From Halostagnicola larsenii XH-48 (GTDB taxonomy: Archaea; Halobacteriota; Halobacteria; Halobacteriales; Natrialbaceae), in NCBI RefSeq assembly GCF_000517625.1, contig NZ_CP007055.1:1550001-1614000 (forward strand): a stretch of DNA of 64,000 bases, read 5' to 3'. Numbering within the stretch: position 1 is the stretch's first letter; the number at the start of each line of letters is the position of its first letter. Shown here in pieces: positions 56,095 through 64,000 of this stretch. The notes under the pieces were generated by a model. It was given only the letters and a program-made list of their open reading frames with translations. It was not told the origin of the DNA and did no database searches. A program made the translations under genes and the position numbers.

Positions 56095-56544
56095 TCAAAA
56101 GTCTTCTCGCGGCCACTTTCGAGACCTGCGTCGACTGCTCTGGTGAACGTTCTCGAGTTCGTTGTTCAACTCCCCGTAGTGATCGATGAGGTCCTGGGTC
56201 GTCAGGATGCCTACGATATCGAGTCCGTCGACGACGACTAATTTCTTGACTCCCTCGTCGCCCATTCGCTTGGCCGCGAGCCGAAGCGTCTGCGTCGGTT
56301 CGACGGTCACGATCGGATGGCTCGCGACCTTCCGCGTCGGAATCTCGCCGAGCGACGCCCCCGTTCGGTAGGTCGCGAAGACGATGTCCGTCTCCGTGAT
56401 GATCCCGTAGGAGTTTCCCTCCGCGGTGATGACGACGCTGCCGATTTCGTGTCGAAGCATCCGCTCTGCGACGGCCTCGAGAGCGGTATCGGCCCCGCAG
56501 GTGACGACGTCCTCGGTCATCACGCCCATGACTCGTGTGCCCAT
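56095..56544 (-). CDS. Two-CBS-domain protein
   Basis: A 149-residue protein made of two CBS domains: GVMTEDVVTCGADTALEAVA with GSVVITAEGNSYGIITETDI, then HPIVTVEPTQTLRLAAKRM with KKLVVVDGLDIVGILTTQDL. The pair forms a site for adenosine nucleotides that senses energy state. The ATG at 56544 is the normal family start. Stop lies beside the surface-protein gene's stop (convergent). Confidence 0.93.
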   Translation of the reverse strand: MGTRVMGVMTEDVVTCGADTALEAVAERMLRHEIGSVVITAEGNSYGIITETDIVFATYRTGASLGEIPTRKVASHPIVTVEPTQTLRLAAKRMGDEGVKKLVVVDGLDIVGILTTQDLIDHYGELNNELENVHQSSRRRSRKWPREDF

Positions 56545-56694
56545 GTGACATGATCCGGTCCGACGTCGCTTAACTGAGGTGGCCCGCCGAGACGAATCGA
56601 TCCGAAGTCGGCCTCGATCGGTTCGGTTCGTCACACTCGCAACTGCAATCGGCACACTCGCAACTGGAACCGACACGTCCGCAACTGCAAACGG

Positions 56695-57033
56695 TTAGGG
56701 TCGCAGGTACGCGTACCCCTCGTCCTGCAAACGGGTGACTTCCACAGCACCTTCGGGGACGGTCTCGACGCCCTCGAGGAGATCCGACTCTTCGAGATCC
56801 ATCATCTCGAGCGTGTTCGAGCAAGCGCTGACCTCGACGCCGTCCTCGAGCAGTGCCTCGACGTCGTCGACGGTGTCGCCGTCGGTCCGCACGGTCGCGA
56901 TCCCCTCGGCCTGAACGACGATCGCGACGTCGTCGATGCGATCCGTTTCGTCCTCGAGTAAGTTGCGTGCGATGGCGAGTCCGGTCTGTTGTTCGGCTTC
57001 GTCTCCCGATAGGATGTGTACGACGGTTTGCAT
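56695..57033 (-). CDS. DsrE-family protein
   Basis: A 112-residue protein of the DsrE fold: VVHILSGDEAEQQTGLAIAR, VAIVVQAEGIATV and VEVSACSNTLEMM with a central Cys at the family's usual place. DsrE relatives carry sulfur or act as small thiol-based regulators. It is followed by a Cys-rich frame without a start codon. Exact role unknown. Confidence 0.85.
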   Translation of the reverse strand: MQTVVHILSGDEAEQQTGLAIARNLLEDETDRIDDVAIVVQAEGIATVRTDGDTVDDVEALLEDGVEVSACSNTLEMMDLEESDLLEGVETVPEGAVEVTRLQDEGYAYLRP

Positions 57034-57113
57034 GCGTCAATCAACAGTCGTCTGTAGGGAGTAGCTGGTGCTTGCAAAAACGGACTGACGACGCGAAACG
57101 CAGGTTCGTCCGG

Positions 57114-58292
57114 TTAGTATCCCTCGCGACGCGGTTCGATTTCGCGCTGTGGGCCCACAGTGGGGAGTGAGACCGAAAACGTCGATCCTTCGCCGGGCTC
57201 GGACTCGACCCAGATATCGCCTCCGTGGCGTTCCACGACGCGCTTGCACAGTGCGAGGCCGATACCCGTGCCGGCGTGTTCCTCGCGGGTGTGGAGGCGC
57301 TCGAACACCTCGAAGATATCCTCCTGGCTCTCCCGTGGAATCCCGATGCCGTTGTCCTGTACGGATACGATCCACATCGAATCGTCGCGGCTGGCGGAGA
57401 CGGTTACGCGAGGCGGTTCGTCTTCGCTGTACTCGAGCGCGTTGCTCAACAGATTCTGAAAGACGTGTTGTAGCTGTCCTCGATCACCCATGACCCGCGG
57501 CAGCTCCTCGAGTTCGATGGTCGCGTCGCTTTCGGCGATCTGGATCTCGAGGTTCTTCGTGACGGTTGCGAGCACGTCCGCGAGGTCGACCGGTTCCATC
57601 GGTTCGCCCCGTGTCTCGACGCGAGAGTACTCGAGCAGCGCGTCGATCATCGATTTCATGCGGTCTGCGCCGTCGACCGCGAACTCGATGAACTCCTCTC
57701 CCTCCTCGTCGAGTTCGTCCCCGTACCGATCCTCGAGTAGTGAAAGATAGCTCGTGACCATCCGAAGGGGTTCCTCGAGGTCGTGGGAGGCGGCGTAGGC
57801 GAACTGCTCTAAGCGTTCGTTCGACCGCTCGAGTTGGGCTCGTACCTGCTGGAGTTCTCGATTGCGCTGGGTCACTTCGCGCGCTCGCGTCTTCGCTCGC
57901 GCGTCGTGGATGCCGATTCCGAACCCCGCGACGCTGCTGAGCGCAGAGAGGATGAGGATGCTTCGGCTCGGGTTAGAAAGGCTGTCAGTGGGTAGTACGT
58001 GATAGACAATCAGAACGACAATGCTCACGCCGATACTCCCGAGACACCACTTGCCGATCACTGAATAGAAATCGGAGTCGACATCCGTTCGGGGTAATCG
58101 GTGGGTTCCCAGCAAAACCACGAGTCCCGGGATGCCGACCAACAACGGAACGATCAGGAGGTTTACGAGTGGTTCGCCGTGAATTATCTGTCCAATCACC
58201 CATGCGATCCCTGCTACAATGTAGACCGCTCCAATACTGGTGAGGAGGAGCTTGCCGCTGTCTCGAGATCCCGCGGGGTGATCGAAACCCAT
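57114..58292 (-). CDS. Membrane sensor histidine kinase
   Basis: A 392-residue kinase. Four or five membrane segments lie in residues 14-130, then a coiled linker, a dimerisation/phosphorylation region with ASHDLEEPLRMVTSYLSLL (His near 175), and an ATPase domain with N-box NLLSNALEYS, G1 QDNGIGIP and G2 GTGIGLALCKRV. No sensor domain other than the membrane part. No response regulator adjacent; the lone receiver at 6549 could be a partner but distance gives no support. Confidence 0.93.
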   Translation of the reverse strand: MGFDHPAGSRDSGKLLLTSIGAVYIVAGIAWVIGQIIHGEPLVNLLIVPLLVGIPGLVVLLGTHRLPRTDVDSDFYSVIGKWCLGSIGVSIVVLIVYHVLPTDSLSNPSRSILILSALSSVAGFGIGIHDARAKTRAREVTQRNRELQQVRAQLERSNERLEQFAYAASHDLEEPLRMVTSYLSLLEDRYGDELDEEGEEFIEFAVDGADRMKSMIDALLEYSRVETRGEPMEPVDLADVLATVTKNLEIQIAESDATIELEELPRVMGDRGQLQHVFQNLLSNALEYSEDEPPRVTVSASRDDSMWIVSVQDNGIGIPRESQEDIFEVFERLHTREEHAGTGIGLALCKRVVERHGGDIWVESEPGEGSTFSVSLPTVGPQREIEPRREGY

Positions 58293-58515
58293 TGGTGGCA
58301 CTCGGAAAGGGACTGCTATAGGTTTTCGTATTCAATCGGACACAGGTTTGTTAGATCTGGAAAAATAAAACCACCTTTCAAGAATTACTGTTTATTCTGA
58401 CGTACGTTCGATTCTGTTTCGTCCGACAGAACGAACGGCACTCACCTGTCCGTCTGGGTGACCGTCAGCATCGAACGCAACTGACCTATTTAGTTCGGAC
58501 CATCGAACGGCTCCT

Positions 58516-59019
58516 ATGACCTACGAACTCCGCCCCTTCGAGGCTGAGCGCTCGCGAGCAGCGGTCGTAACGACGTTCCGATCGATCGCCGACGAATTCG
58601 ACGACGGCGACTCGGTTTCGGTAGCGCTCGAGGACCAATCGACGAGGGTACGACTTCCCGAGACGTTCTCGGTCGAACTCGAGATCGAACGCGCCCCCAT
58701 CGACGAAGAAGGTGAGGCCCACGAAATCGAGTTGGAGATCGAACTCGAGTGGACGGAACCCTCGACGGAACGGGACCCGAGCGACACAGCCTCCGACGAC
58801 CGAACGGAGGTGGAATTCGGCAGTCAGGGAACGTTTCAACTCTTCGAAGACCGCGCAAACGAGTGGCGTTGGCGACTCGTCCACCGGAACGGAAACATAA
58901 TCGCGACCAGCGGCGAGGGGTACACCACGAAACAAAACGCCAGAAAGGGAATCCGGAGCGTCCGTCGGAACGCACCCGAAGCGGCGGTCGTCGACCGATC
59001 CGACTCACCACCATCATGA
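58516..59019 (+). CDS. Amphi-Trp/DUF1508 (HVO_2922-type) protein
   Basis: A 167-residue protein. The first half matches the haloarchaeal amphi-Trp type, and the second half (about 108-158) is a YegP/DUF1508 domain: FQLFEDRANEWRWRLVHRNG, then ATSGEGYTTKQNARKGIRSV. Cytoplasmic; function unknown. TATA-like CTATTTAG is about 26 bases before the ATG. Confidence 0.85.
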   Translation: MTYELRPFEAERSRAAVVTTFRSIADEFDDGDSVSVALEDQSTRVRLPETFSVELEIERAPIDEEGEAHEIELEIELEWTEPSTERDPSDTASDDRTEVEFGSQGTFQLFEDRANEWRWRLVHRNGNIIATSGEGYTTKQNARKGIRSVRRNAPEAAVVDRSDSPPS

Positions 59020-59109
59020 GTGGAGATACTCGCGCTCACCGCAGCGCTGTCCGCCGACTCGAGCCCACCCTGCGGAGAACTTATGGCGCATGACACCGAA
59101 TAACATGGC

Positions 59110-59283
59110 ATGGGTCGAGACGTGCCTCGAGAGTCAGACAGTACGGAGCAGCCACGACCCGTTCGAGCGTCGGTCGATCACGGACACTCCGTGCCCCGCT
59201 TTCGGCTCGACGAGCGCGCTGAGGCCGACGCCTGGCTGTCGGTTCGGTGCGACGCTGTCGTCTCCCTCCGACAGTGGGTCTGA
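59110..59283 (+). CDS. 57-residue haloarchaeal small protein
   Basis: An ORF of 57 codons with haloarchaeal codon use, beginning MGRDVPRESD and ending AWLSVRCDAVVSLRQWV. The end resembles small uncharacterised haloarchaeal proteins that finish with a Trp-rich short segment. CTTATGG lies about 27 bases before the ATG, fitting a leaderless promoter. Ends 18 bases before the end of the opposing glycosyltransferase gene. Too short to appear in many annotations. Confidence 0.6.
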   Translation: MGRDVPRESDSTEQPRPVRASVDHGHSVPRFRLDERAEADAWLSVRCDAVVSLRQWV

Positions 59284-59301
59284 TCGAGATCCGCGAGCCC
59301 G

Positions 59302-60555
59302 TCAATCGTCGTCGAGAATGTTGGTGTTCATGTCGAACTCCGCCTCTGACTCGCGGATGAGTCGCTCCGTCCCGTCGTGATTTGTAAGATCGCCGTGATC
59401 GAGTTCGCTGTGAACCGCTTCGATCGTATCCGGCGTCACCTTCTCGGTCACCTCGAACGTTTTGACCGGGCTGAGAATACCCCAGAACGCACCGATCGAG
59501 TGGGCGGCGACCGCAATCGGCGTGAGCACGAGAAACAGCGGCCAGGTGAGGGGATGCTTTCGGTAGCCGATGAGGCCTACGACCATGTAGATGAACAGAA
59601 CACCCACCAGCCCGACCGAGAGCCAATTATACCACTCGACCGTCGGAATCGAACTCGGGAGCATCGCCGCGACGAGTGCGAGAATCGCAACAAGCGGCGA
59701 AAACGCCCACGCGATGATTCGCGTATAGTAGAGGGGTTGGTACCACTTCGGGAGAATGTGACCGTCTGCCATCGTTCCGGAGACCCAGCGACGGCGCTGG
59801 TGGATCATGGCGCGGAGAGACGGCGGTGCCTGGTTCCGAAAGCGTGCGTTGAGGAGCGTATAGGAGAGGTCTCGAGTATCGGCTGCTCGCCACACGAAAT
59901 TCGTATCTTCGGTGATCGTCGCGACGTCCCACGTGGTGTCGTCTTCGATGGACGACCGAATAGCGATGCCGCCACCCCACGCGTAGAGTGGGTAGGTGAG
60001 CCGGTGAAACCCGAACTGCTCGAACTGGTAGCCGATGCGGAACACCTCGCTGAGGTAGGAAACTCGAGAGCCGGTGTAGATCGGTTTCTCGGTGAACTGA
60101 ATCACGTCGGCATCCGGCAGCCCCTCGAACCCCGCCATGAGCGTATCTTCGTCCAGGTACAGAACGTACTCCTTGTCACAGAAGACGTGTTGAAGCGCCC
60201 ACTCGACCGCCCGTCCTTTGTTCGTCGCGGTGCACTCGTAGTCGTCGGGCACGACGTGGACGGTCGCGCCGTCGATATCGAGGTCTGCTTCGGCGATAAC
60301 GCGAACGTCCTCGATGGCATCAGGGACTGCATTGACCGTCGTCTGAACGACTTCCTCGGCGTCTATTGTCAGAATCCGAACCTGGATGTCGTCGAACCCC
60401 CACACGATGTCGTCGGCATCGGTCTTCCACCCGCGGGCCAGAACCACCGTCTCGATCAACCACCAGCACGCCGACAGCAGGTACAGAAGCAGGCCAACCC
60501 AGAGCAGAAGAAGAATAGCCCCTGCCAGTGGGTTTTCCTGCATGAAGACAATCAT
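59302..60555 (-). CDS. Membrane glycosyltransferase family 2 (processive type)
   Basis: A 417-residue enzyme with one or two N-terminal helices, a cytoplasmic GT-A domain and four C-terminal helices. Catalytic motifs: LYLDEDTLMAGF (about residue 153), TITEDTNF with the base, and HQRRRWVSG near 262, the Q/RxxRW mark of processive enzymes such as hyaluronan or cellulose synthases and Egghead. It may polymerise a surface glycan. ATGATT before the start is AT-rich. Confidence 0.9.
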   Translation of the reverse strand: MIVFMQENPLAGAILLLLWVGLLLYLLSACWWLIETVVLARGWKTDADDIVWGFDDIQVRILTIDAEEVVQTTVNAVPDAIEDVRVIAEADLDIDGATVHVVPDDYECTATNKGRAVEWALQHVFCDKEYVLYLDEDTLMAGFEGLPDADVIQFTEKPIYTGSRVSYLSEVFRIGYQFEQFGFHRLTYPLYAWGGGIAIRSSIEDDTTWDVATITEDTNFVWRAADTRDLSYTLLNARFRNQAPPSLRAMIHQRRRWVSGTMADGHILPKWYQPLYYTRIIAWAFSPLVAILALVAAMLPSSIPTVEWYNWLSVGLVGVLFIYMVVGLIGYRKHPLTWPLFLVLTPIAVAAHSIGAFWGILSPVKTFEVTEKVTPDTIEAVHSELDHGDLTNHDGTERLIRESEAEFDMNTNILDDD

Positions 60556-60794
60556 GTCTTCATATTCGCTTCTCCTTATATCAGCGTTCGTGTTTTATCG
60601 GCCACAACGACTAAGAACGTCCGTTCTACGCCAATTGACTTCCTCTACCGAAACTCGATTGACCCCCCGAACACGGAAATAGCAACTGAACAACTACATA
60701 TTCTGCTATCAACGCGGTTGCCGTTCGAGAGTCACCTCCCGATCAAAAATCGATGTCGTCCCAGTTCGAGAGAGCGCCAGCCGACGACGAACCA

Positions 60795-63581
60795 CTACTG
60801 ACGCGCCCACTCGAGCATCCGGCCGTAGAGCGGATCGGACTCGAGCGCGTCCGGATCGCCGACCAGCACGAGCGCGCGTTTCGGGCGCGTCAGTGCGACG
60901 TTAATTCGGCGATAGTCCTCGAATATCGGTCCCTCGAGGGTGTCGGTCGCGGTAAAGGAGACGATGATGACCTCCTGGCTCGAGCCCTGAAACCGGTCGA
61001 CGGTGTCGACGGCGACGTCCTCGGGAACGTGATTCGAGATGTTCGACACCTGTGCGCGAAACGGCGCGATAACCCCGATATCGGTGCGTTCGAGGCCTGC
61101 GGCTTCGTACCGTTCGATCAGGTCCGCGATCCGGGTAGCCTCGGCGTCGTCGGTGTACTGGCTGTCGTCGCCCGCCACCGGGACGAAGCTCACGGGGTCT
61201 CGAAGCTCTGTGGGCAAACGCTCGCGGGAGACGCCCTCGAGATCGTCGAGCGTTCGCGTCGCGACCGTCGGCTCCGCGGGTCGAAGCTCGCCGTCGTAGA
61301 ACTCTCGCGAGGCGAAAGCCTGAATGCGCTGGTTCATCCGGTACTGGCGATCGAGCATGACGCCCGCGTCGGGGGACTGCTCGACCAGTCGCTCGAACAG
61401 CGACTCAGTCAAGTCGTTTTCGGCCTGTACGACCGGCGGGAGCTGTTCGTGGTCGCCGACGAGGACGAACCGGTTCGCGAGATTAATCGCGGCGTAAGTC
61501 CCCGGCTCGGTCAACTGCGCGGCTTCGTCGACCAGCGCCGCGTCGAACGACTGCTCTTTCATGACCCGCGAGCCGCAGGTCGCCGTCGTCGCCGCGACGA
61601 CCTGCGCGTTCTGTAACTCTGCGACGCGCGCTTCGGGGTCGCCCGCGAAGTCGAGTCGATAGGCCTGCATGTCCTCGCGGACGCCGCTTTCGGAGCCGAC
61701 TCGAACCACGTCGGTCGTCTCGATCCCCTGCTCGAGTAGCGCCTCGAGCGCGTTGTCGACCGCCCGGTTCGTAAACGCCGACAGGAGGACGCGCTCGCCG
61801 CGTTCGACCATCGCGCGGATCGCTCGAGCGATGGTGTAGGTCTTGCCCGTCCCTGGCGGGCCGTGGATCAGCGCGCAATCCTGTGCCCCGACCGCCTTTC
61901 GAACGGCCTCGTCCTGCGCGTCGTTGTTGTCGATGAACGTCTCTCCCGGATCGTCGAAGTCGGGATCGGCGCGTCCGAAAAGAACGTCCTTGCGACGGTC
62001 GCTCCCTTTGAGCAGGGCGTCGTGGAGCGCCACGAGCAGCCGGTCGGTCGTCAGTTCGGACGGATAGACATCGAGTCGAGTAACTTCCACGGGTTCGTCG
62101 GCCGTAACGACAATCACATCGTCCAACCGTTCGATTCGAGCGAGCTCCGAATTGCCTCTCACCGGGTGGCCGTCGCTCGCCAACACGAGGTCCCCCTCGC
62201 GCAATTTGGAGGTCGATGCCCCGCGTTGGCGCGCCCGAAGCTCCCAGCGACCGCCCTCGAGTTCCCGGCGCTCGACGAACTCGAGGTCGACGATCGCCCG
62301 GTCGTCGTCGGCGCGCTCCTGCGGATCCTGTTCCCAGAGTTTGGCGTACTCCGCGTGGATCTCGCGGCGTTCCTCCTCGATTGCGCGATAGAGCCGCTCG
62401 AAGTACTCGAGTTCCTCGTCCGGAAGCGACTGGCCGATCTGGCCCGCTTTCGACTCCTGGTCCAGTCGGCCGGAGACGACCATGCAGGTGTCCTGTTCGA
62501 AGCAGTACTCGCACTTCGCGTCGCCCTCGTACCCCGTCGGCACGTCGCCGGCGATCTCCATCGCCGCGATCTCGTTTCGCACGCGAACGACGAACTTCAG
62601 GAGTCCGTCGCCCATCGTGAACTCCTTTGCGGGCGTGAGATCGCCGGTTTCCTCGTTCCGGTCGAGCGCGGAGTTTTTCGTGTAGAGCAGGGTTCCCATG
62701 TCGACATCCCCACCGTGTTCCTCGAGCAAGAGCGCGTAGCAGGCGGCCTGGACCTTGTCCTTGAACCGCGGGTCCTTGCGCAGGTTCTTGCCCGTCTTGA
62801 GTTCGACCGGCGCGCCGCGTCGGACGGCGTCGGCGCGACCGCGGATCCCGAACGTCTCGCTGATGAGTAGCTGCTCGGAGCGCCAACTTCCCTCCGCGGG
62901 CGTAAACGCCCGCTCCGGGTTGTCGGCGGCTGTCGCCGCCCCATCCTCCTCGGTGAGTCGGCCCTGCTCGAGCCAGCCCTCGATCGCGGCGGCGTTGTCG
63001 CGGACGTCTTCAGCGACGGCTTCGGGCGTTTCGCCCAGTAAGCCGAGTTCGAGCCCCCGCTCGTCGATCCGCTCGTCGATCGCGGCTTCGAGATCCCGGC
63101 CCCGGAGCAGGTCCCCGAAGACCTCGTGGACGATGGTCCCCTTGACGACCGGATAGTTCAGCGGTACCCCCGAGAGCTTGTTGAGGTAGTACAGGCGCGG
63201 ACACTCGACCCAGTTTCGAACGGCAGTCACGTTCACCAGAAAACTCGGCTCGACGACGACGTAGGAATCACCCGTCGTCGAGTACTGCGTCTCGCCCTGA
63301 TACTCGTCTTCCTCGACGTTCGTCACGAGCAGTTCTATCCCCGGCTCGAGCAGCGCCGCGGATTCGGTCCACTTTCCCCACAAAGTGACCGTCCTCGCGT
63401 CCTTTCCGTCGACTGAATTCGGGGACGCGCCGCCGGACTCGCGATTGGACGCGTCGGTCGGGGACGCCGAATCCTCGAGTCCGTCGAAGCGAAGCGGGAC
63501 CTCCGCGAGGTCGCTCTCCCCGTAGCTCGTCGTCACCGTTCGCACGTCGACCTCGCCCGCGACGGTACCGCGTACGTTCAC
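60795..63581 (-). CDS. Dna2-like nuclease-helicase
   Basis: A 928-residue protein. Residues 110-385 form a Cas4/Dna2-type PD-(D/E)xK nuclease: VECPRLYYLNKLSG, GTIVHEVFGDLL, VELKTGKNL and four Cys (one in VECP, three in CEYCFEQDTC) for a 4Fe-4S cluster. The superfamily 1 helicase starts about 570: GPPGTGKTYTI (Walker A), LVDEAAQL (Walker B), VLVGDHEQLPPV and late DTVDRFQGSSQEV and NVALTRPKRAL. It processes DNA ends or flaps in replication and repair. I chose the GTG at 63581, because the longer frame upstream runs into the opposing UspA gene and gives non-protein sequence. Confidence 0.92.
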   Translation of the reverse strand: MNVRGTVAGEVDVRTVTTSYGESDLAEVPLRFDGLEDSASPTDASNRESGGASPNSVDGKDARTVTLWGKWTESAALLEPGIELLVTNVEEDEYQGETQYSTTGDSYVVVEPSFLVNVTAVRNWVECPRLYYLNKLSGVPLNYPVVKGTIVHEVFGDLLRGRDLEAAIDERIDERGLELGLLGETPEAVAEDVRDNAAAIEGWLEQGRLTEEDGAATAADNPERAFTPAEGSWRSEQLLISETFGIRGRADAVRRGAPVELKTGKNLRKDPRFKDKVQAACYALLLEEHGGDVDMGTLLYTKNSALDRNEETGDLTPAKEFTMGDGLLKFVVRVRNEIAAMEIAGDVPTGYEGDAKCEYCFEQDTCMVVSGRLDQESKAGQIGQSLPDEELEYFERLYRAIEEERREIHAEYAKLWEQDPQERADDDRAIVDLEFVERRELEGGRWELRARQRGASTSKLREGDLVLASDGHPVRGNSELARIERLDDVIVVTADEPVEVTRLDVYPSELTTDRLLVALHDALLKGSDRRKDVLFGRADPDFDDPGETFIDNNDAQDEAVRKAVGAQDCALIHGPPGTGKTYTIARAIRAMVERGERVLLSAFTNRAVDNALEALLEQGIETTDVVRVGSESGVREDMQAYRLDFAGDPEARVAELQNAQVVAATTATCGSRVMKEQSFDAALVDEAAQLTEPGTYAAINLANRFVLVGDHEQLPPVVQAENDLTESLFERLVEQSPDAGVMLDRQYRMNQRIQAFASREFYDGELRPAEPTVATRTLDDLEGVSRERLPTELRDPVSFVPVAGDDSQYTDDAEATRIADLIERYEAAGLERTDIGVIAPFRAQVSNISNHVPEDVAVDTVDRFQGSSQEVIIVSFTATDTLEGPIFEDYRRINVALTRPKRALVLVGDPDALESDPLYGRMLEWARQ

Positions 63582-63699
63582 GGATTCGTGAAGGGGGCGG
63601 CGGCGAAAAATGCTATCGGTCGCGACTTGGCTCGAGGCGCTTTCGGAAACGAACAACACAGTTATTACTGCTGCATGTTGTATGTTGTTGTATACCACG

Positions 63700-64000
63700 A
63701 TGTACGACCGAATCCTCGTCCCGACCGACGGCTCGGCCGAGGGCGAACACGCACTCGAGTACGCGATCGAGCTCGCGCGAGCCCACGACGCGAAGATTCG
63801 TGCGGTGTACGTCGTCAACGCGGCGAGTTACGGCGGGCTCCCGATGGAAACGGCGTGGGATGGGATCAACGACGCCCTCCGCGAGGAAGGCGAGACGGCG
63901 GTCGAACGGGTGAGAGAACTCGCGCCGGCGGACGTCACGGTCGAAACGGTGGTGCTCGAGGGATCCCCGAGTAAAGTCATCGTCGACGAAGCCGCCCCGG
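63700..64000 (+). CDS. Universal stress protein, UspA family, 3' end outside window
   Basis: Starts at ATG 63700 and is still open at the window's end after 100 codons: MYDRILVPTDGSAEGEHALE, then RAVYVVNAASYGGLP and EGSPSKVIVDEA, a normal UspA N-terminal part. The nucleotide-binding end is not visible. Divergent from the Dna2-like gene with 118 bases between, containing an AT-rich stretch before it. Confidence 0.9.
   Translation, partial: MYDRILVPTDGSAEGEHALEYAIELARAHDAKIRAVYVVNAASYGGLPMETAWDGINDALREEGETAVERVRELAPADVTVETVVLEGSPSKVIVDEAAP

Noticed and set aside
59377-60801. A 474-codon plus-strand frame
   Set aside because: Shadow of the membrane GT2 gene, which has intact catalytic motifs on the other strand.
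60795-63818. Longer version of the Dna2-like gene starting at 63818
   Set aside because: The extra 79 residues run antisense through the UspA gene start and have no protein character; the GTG at 63581 with an upstream TATA-like stretch is better.

Overview
The window is chromosomal DNA from a halophilic archaeon, most likely a member of the Natrialbaceae. Several signs point this way: GC-rich codons with very acidic proteins, frequent CTCGAG, archaeal TATA-type promoters placed directly before start codons (leaderless-style genes), and haloarchaeal protein families such as HTH_10/bat-like regulators, HalOD1 domains, a PhiH1-repressor-like protein, an AglB/STT3-like protein and an amphi-Trp/DUF1508 protein. 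The genus is inference. I saw no rRNA, tRNA, CRISPR array or integrase.

Layout. 1-9 kb: the end of an RND/MMPL exporter fused by overlap to a TrmB-like regulator, then a bat-like regulator, a small membrane protein, a coiled-coil protein, a UspA protein, a lone receiver domain and an HtpX-type protease. 8.4-11 kb: a TetR repressor, a decayed TetR remnant and a MATE exporter sharing look-alike operators. 11-14 kb: a GlcD/D-lactate-type flavoprotein and a BASS transporter, with a biotin synthase scrap after the flavoprotein. 14-27 kb: AIM24, two DUF4330 proteins, a duplicated-domain lipoprotein, an OPT transporter with an overlapping PqqD-like gene and an unlisted 70-residue ORF, another bat-like regulator, a HalOD1 protein, an amidohydrolase-MIP18 pair, and a small phage-like remnant (coiled-coil pair, PhiH1-like repressor), followed by a HalOD1-like/CPxCG zinc microprotein pair.

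27.66-39.8 kb is a visibly AT-rich glycan-biosynthesis island: flippase, two alkaline-phosphatase/sulfatase-superfamily enzymes, FkbM methyltransferase, two GT2 and one GT4 glycosyltransferases, an O-antigen-ligase-like polymerase, a beta-propeller protein and a zinc-binding SAM methyltransferase. Its right edge cuts a GC-rich GT4 gene after about 22 codons, and the next kilobase is a scar of broken genes: a decapitated surface protein and a bat-like regulator with a nonsense codon plus a one-base deletion. The island therefore appears to have replaced resident sequence.

41-64 kb returns to normal composition: an ABC transporter operon ending in its probable repressor, UspA proteins with a PiT phosphate transporter, an unusual AglB-like protein with an N-terminal winged-helix-like region and no WWDYG motif, a 274-bp MITE-like element, a YdjM-like membrane protein sharing its C-terminal half with a gene at 4.8 kb, a polyprenyl-phosphate sugar transferase, two large exported proteins (one with four exact-length 24-residue repeats), CBS and DsrE proteins, a sensor kinase, a membrane GT2 and a Dna2-like nuclease-helicase. 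Much of the window serves the cell surface: lipid-linked glycans assembled by the island enzymes, started by the sugar transferase, flipped, polymerised and perhaps transferred by the AglB-like protein to exported proteins.
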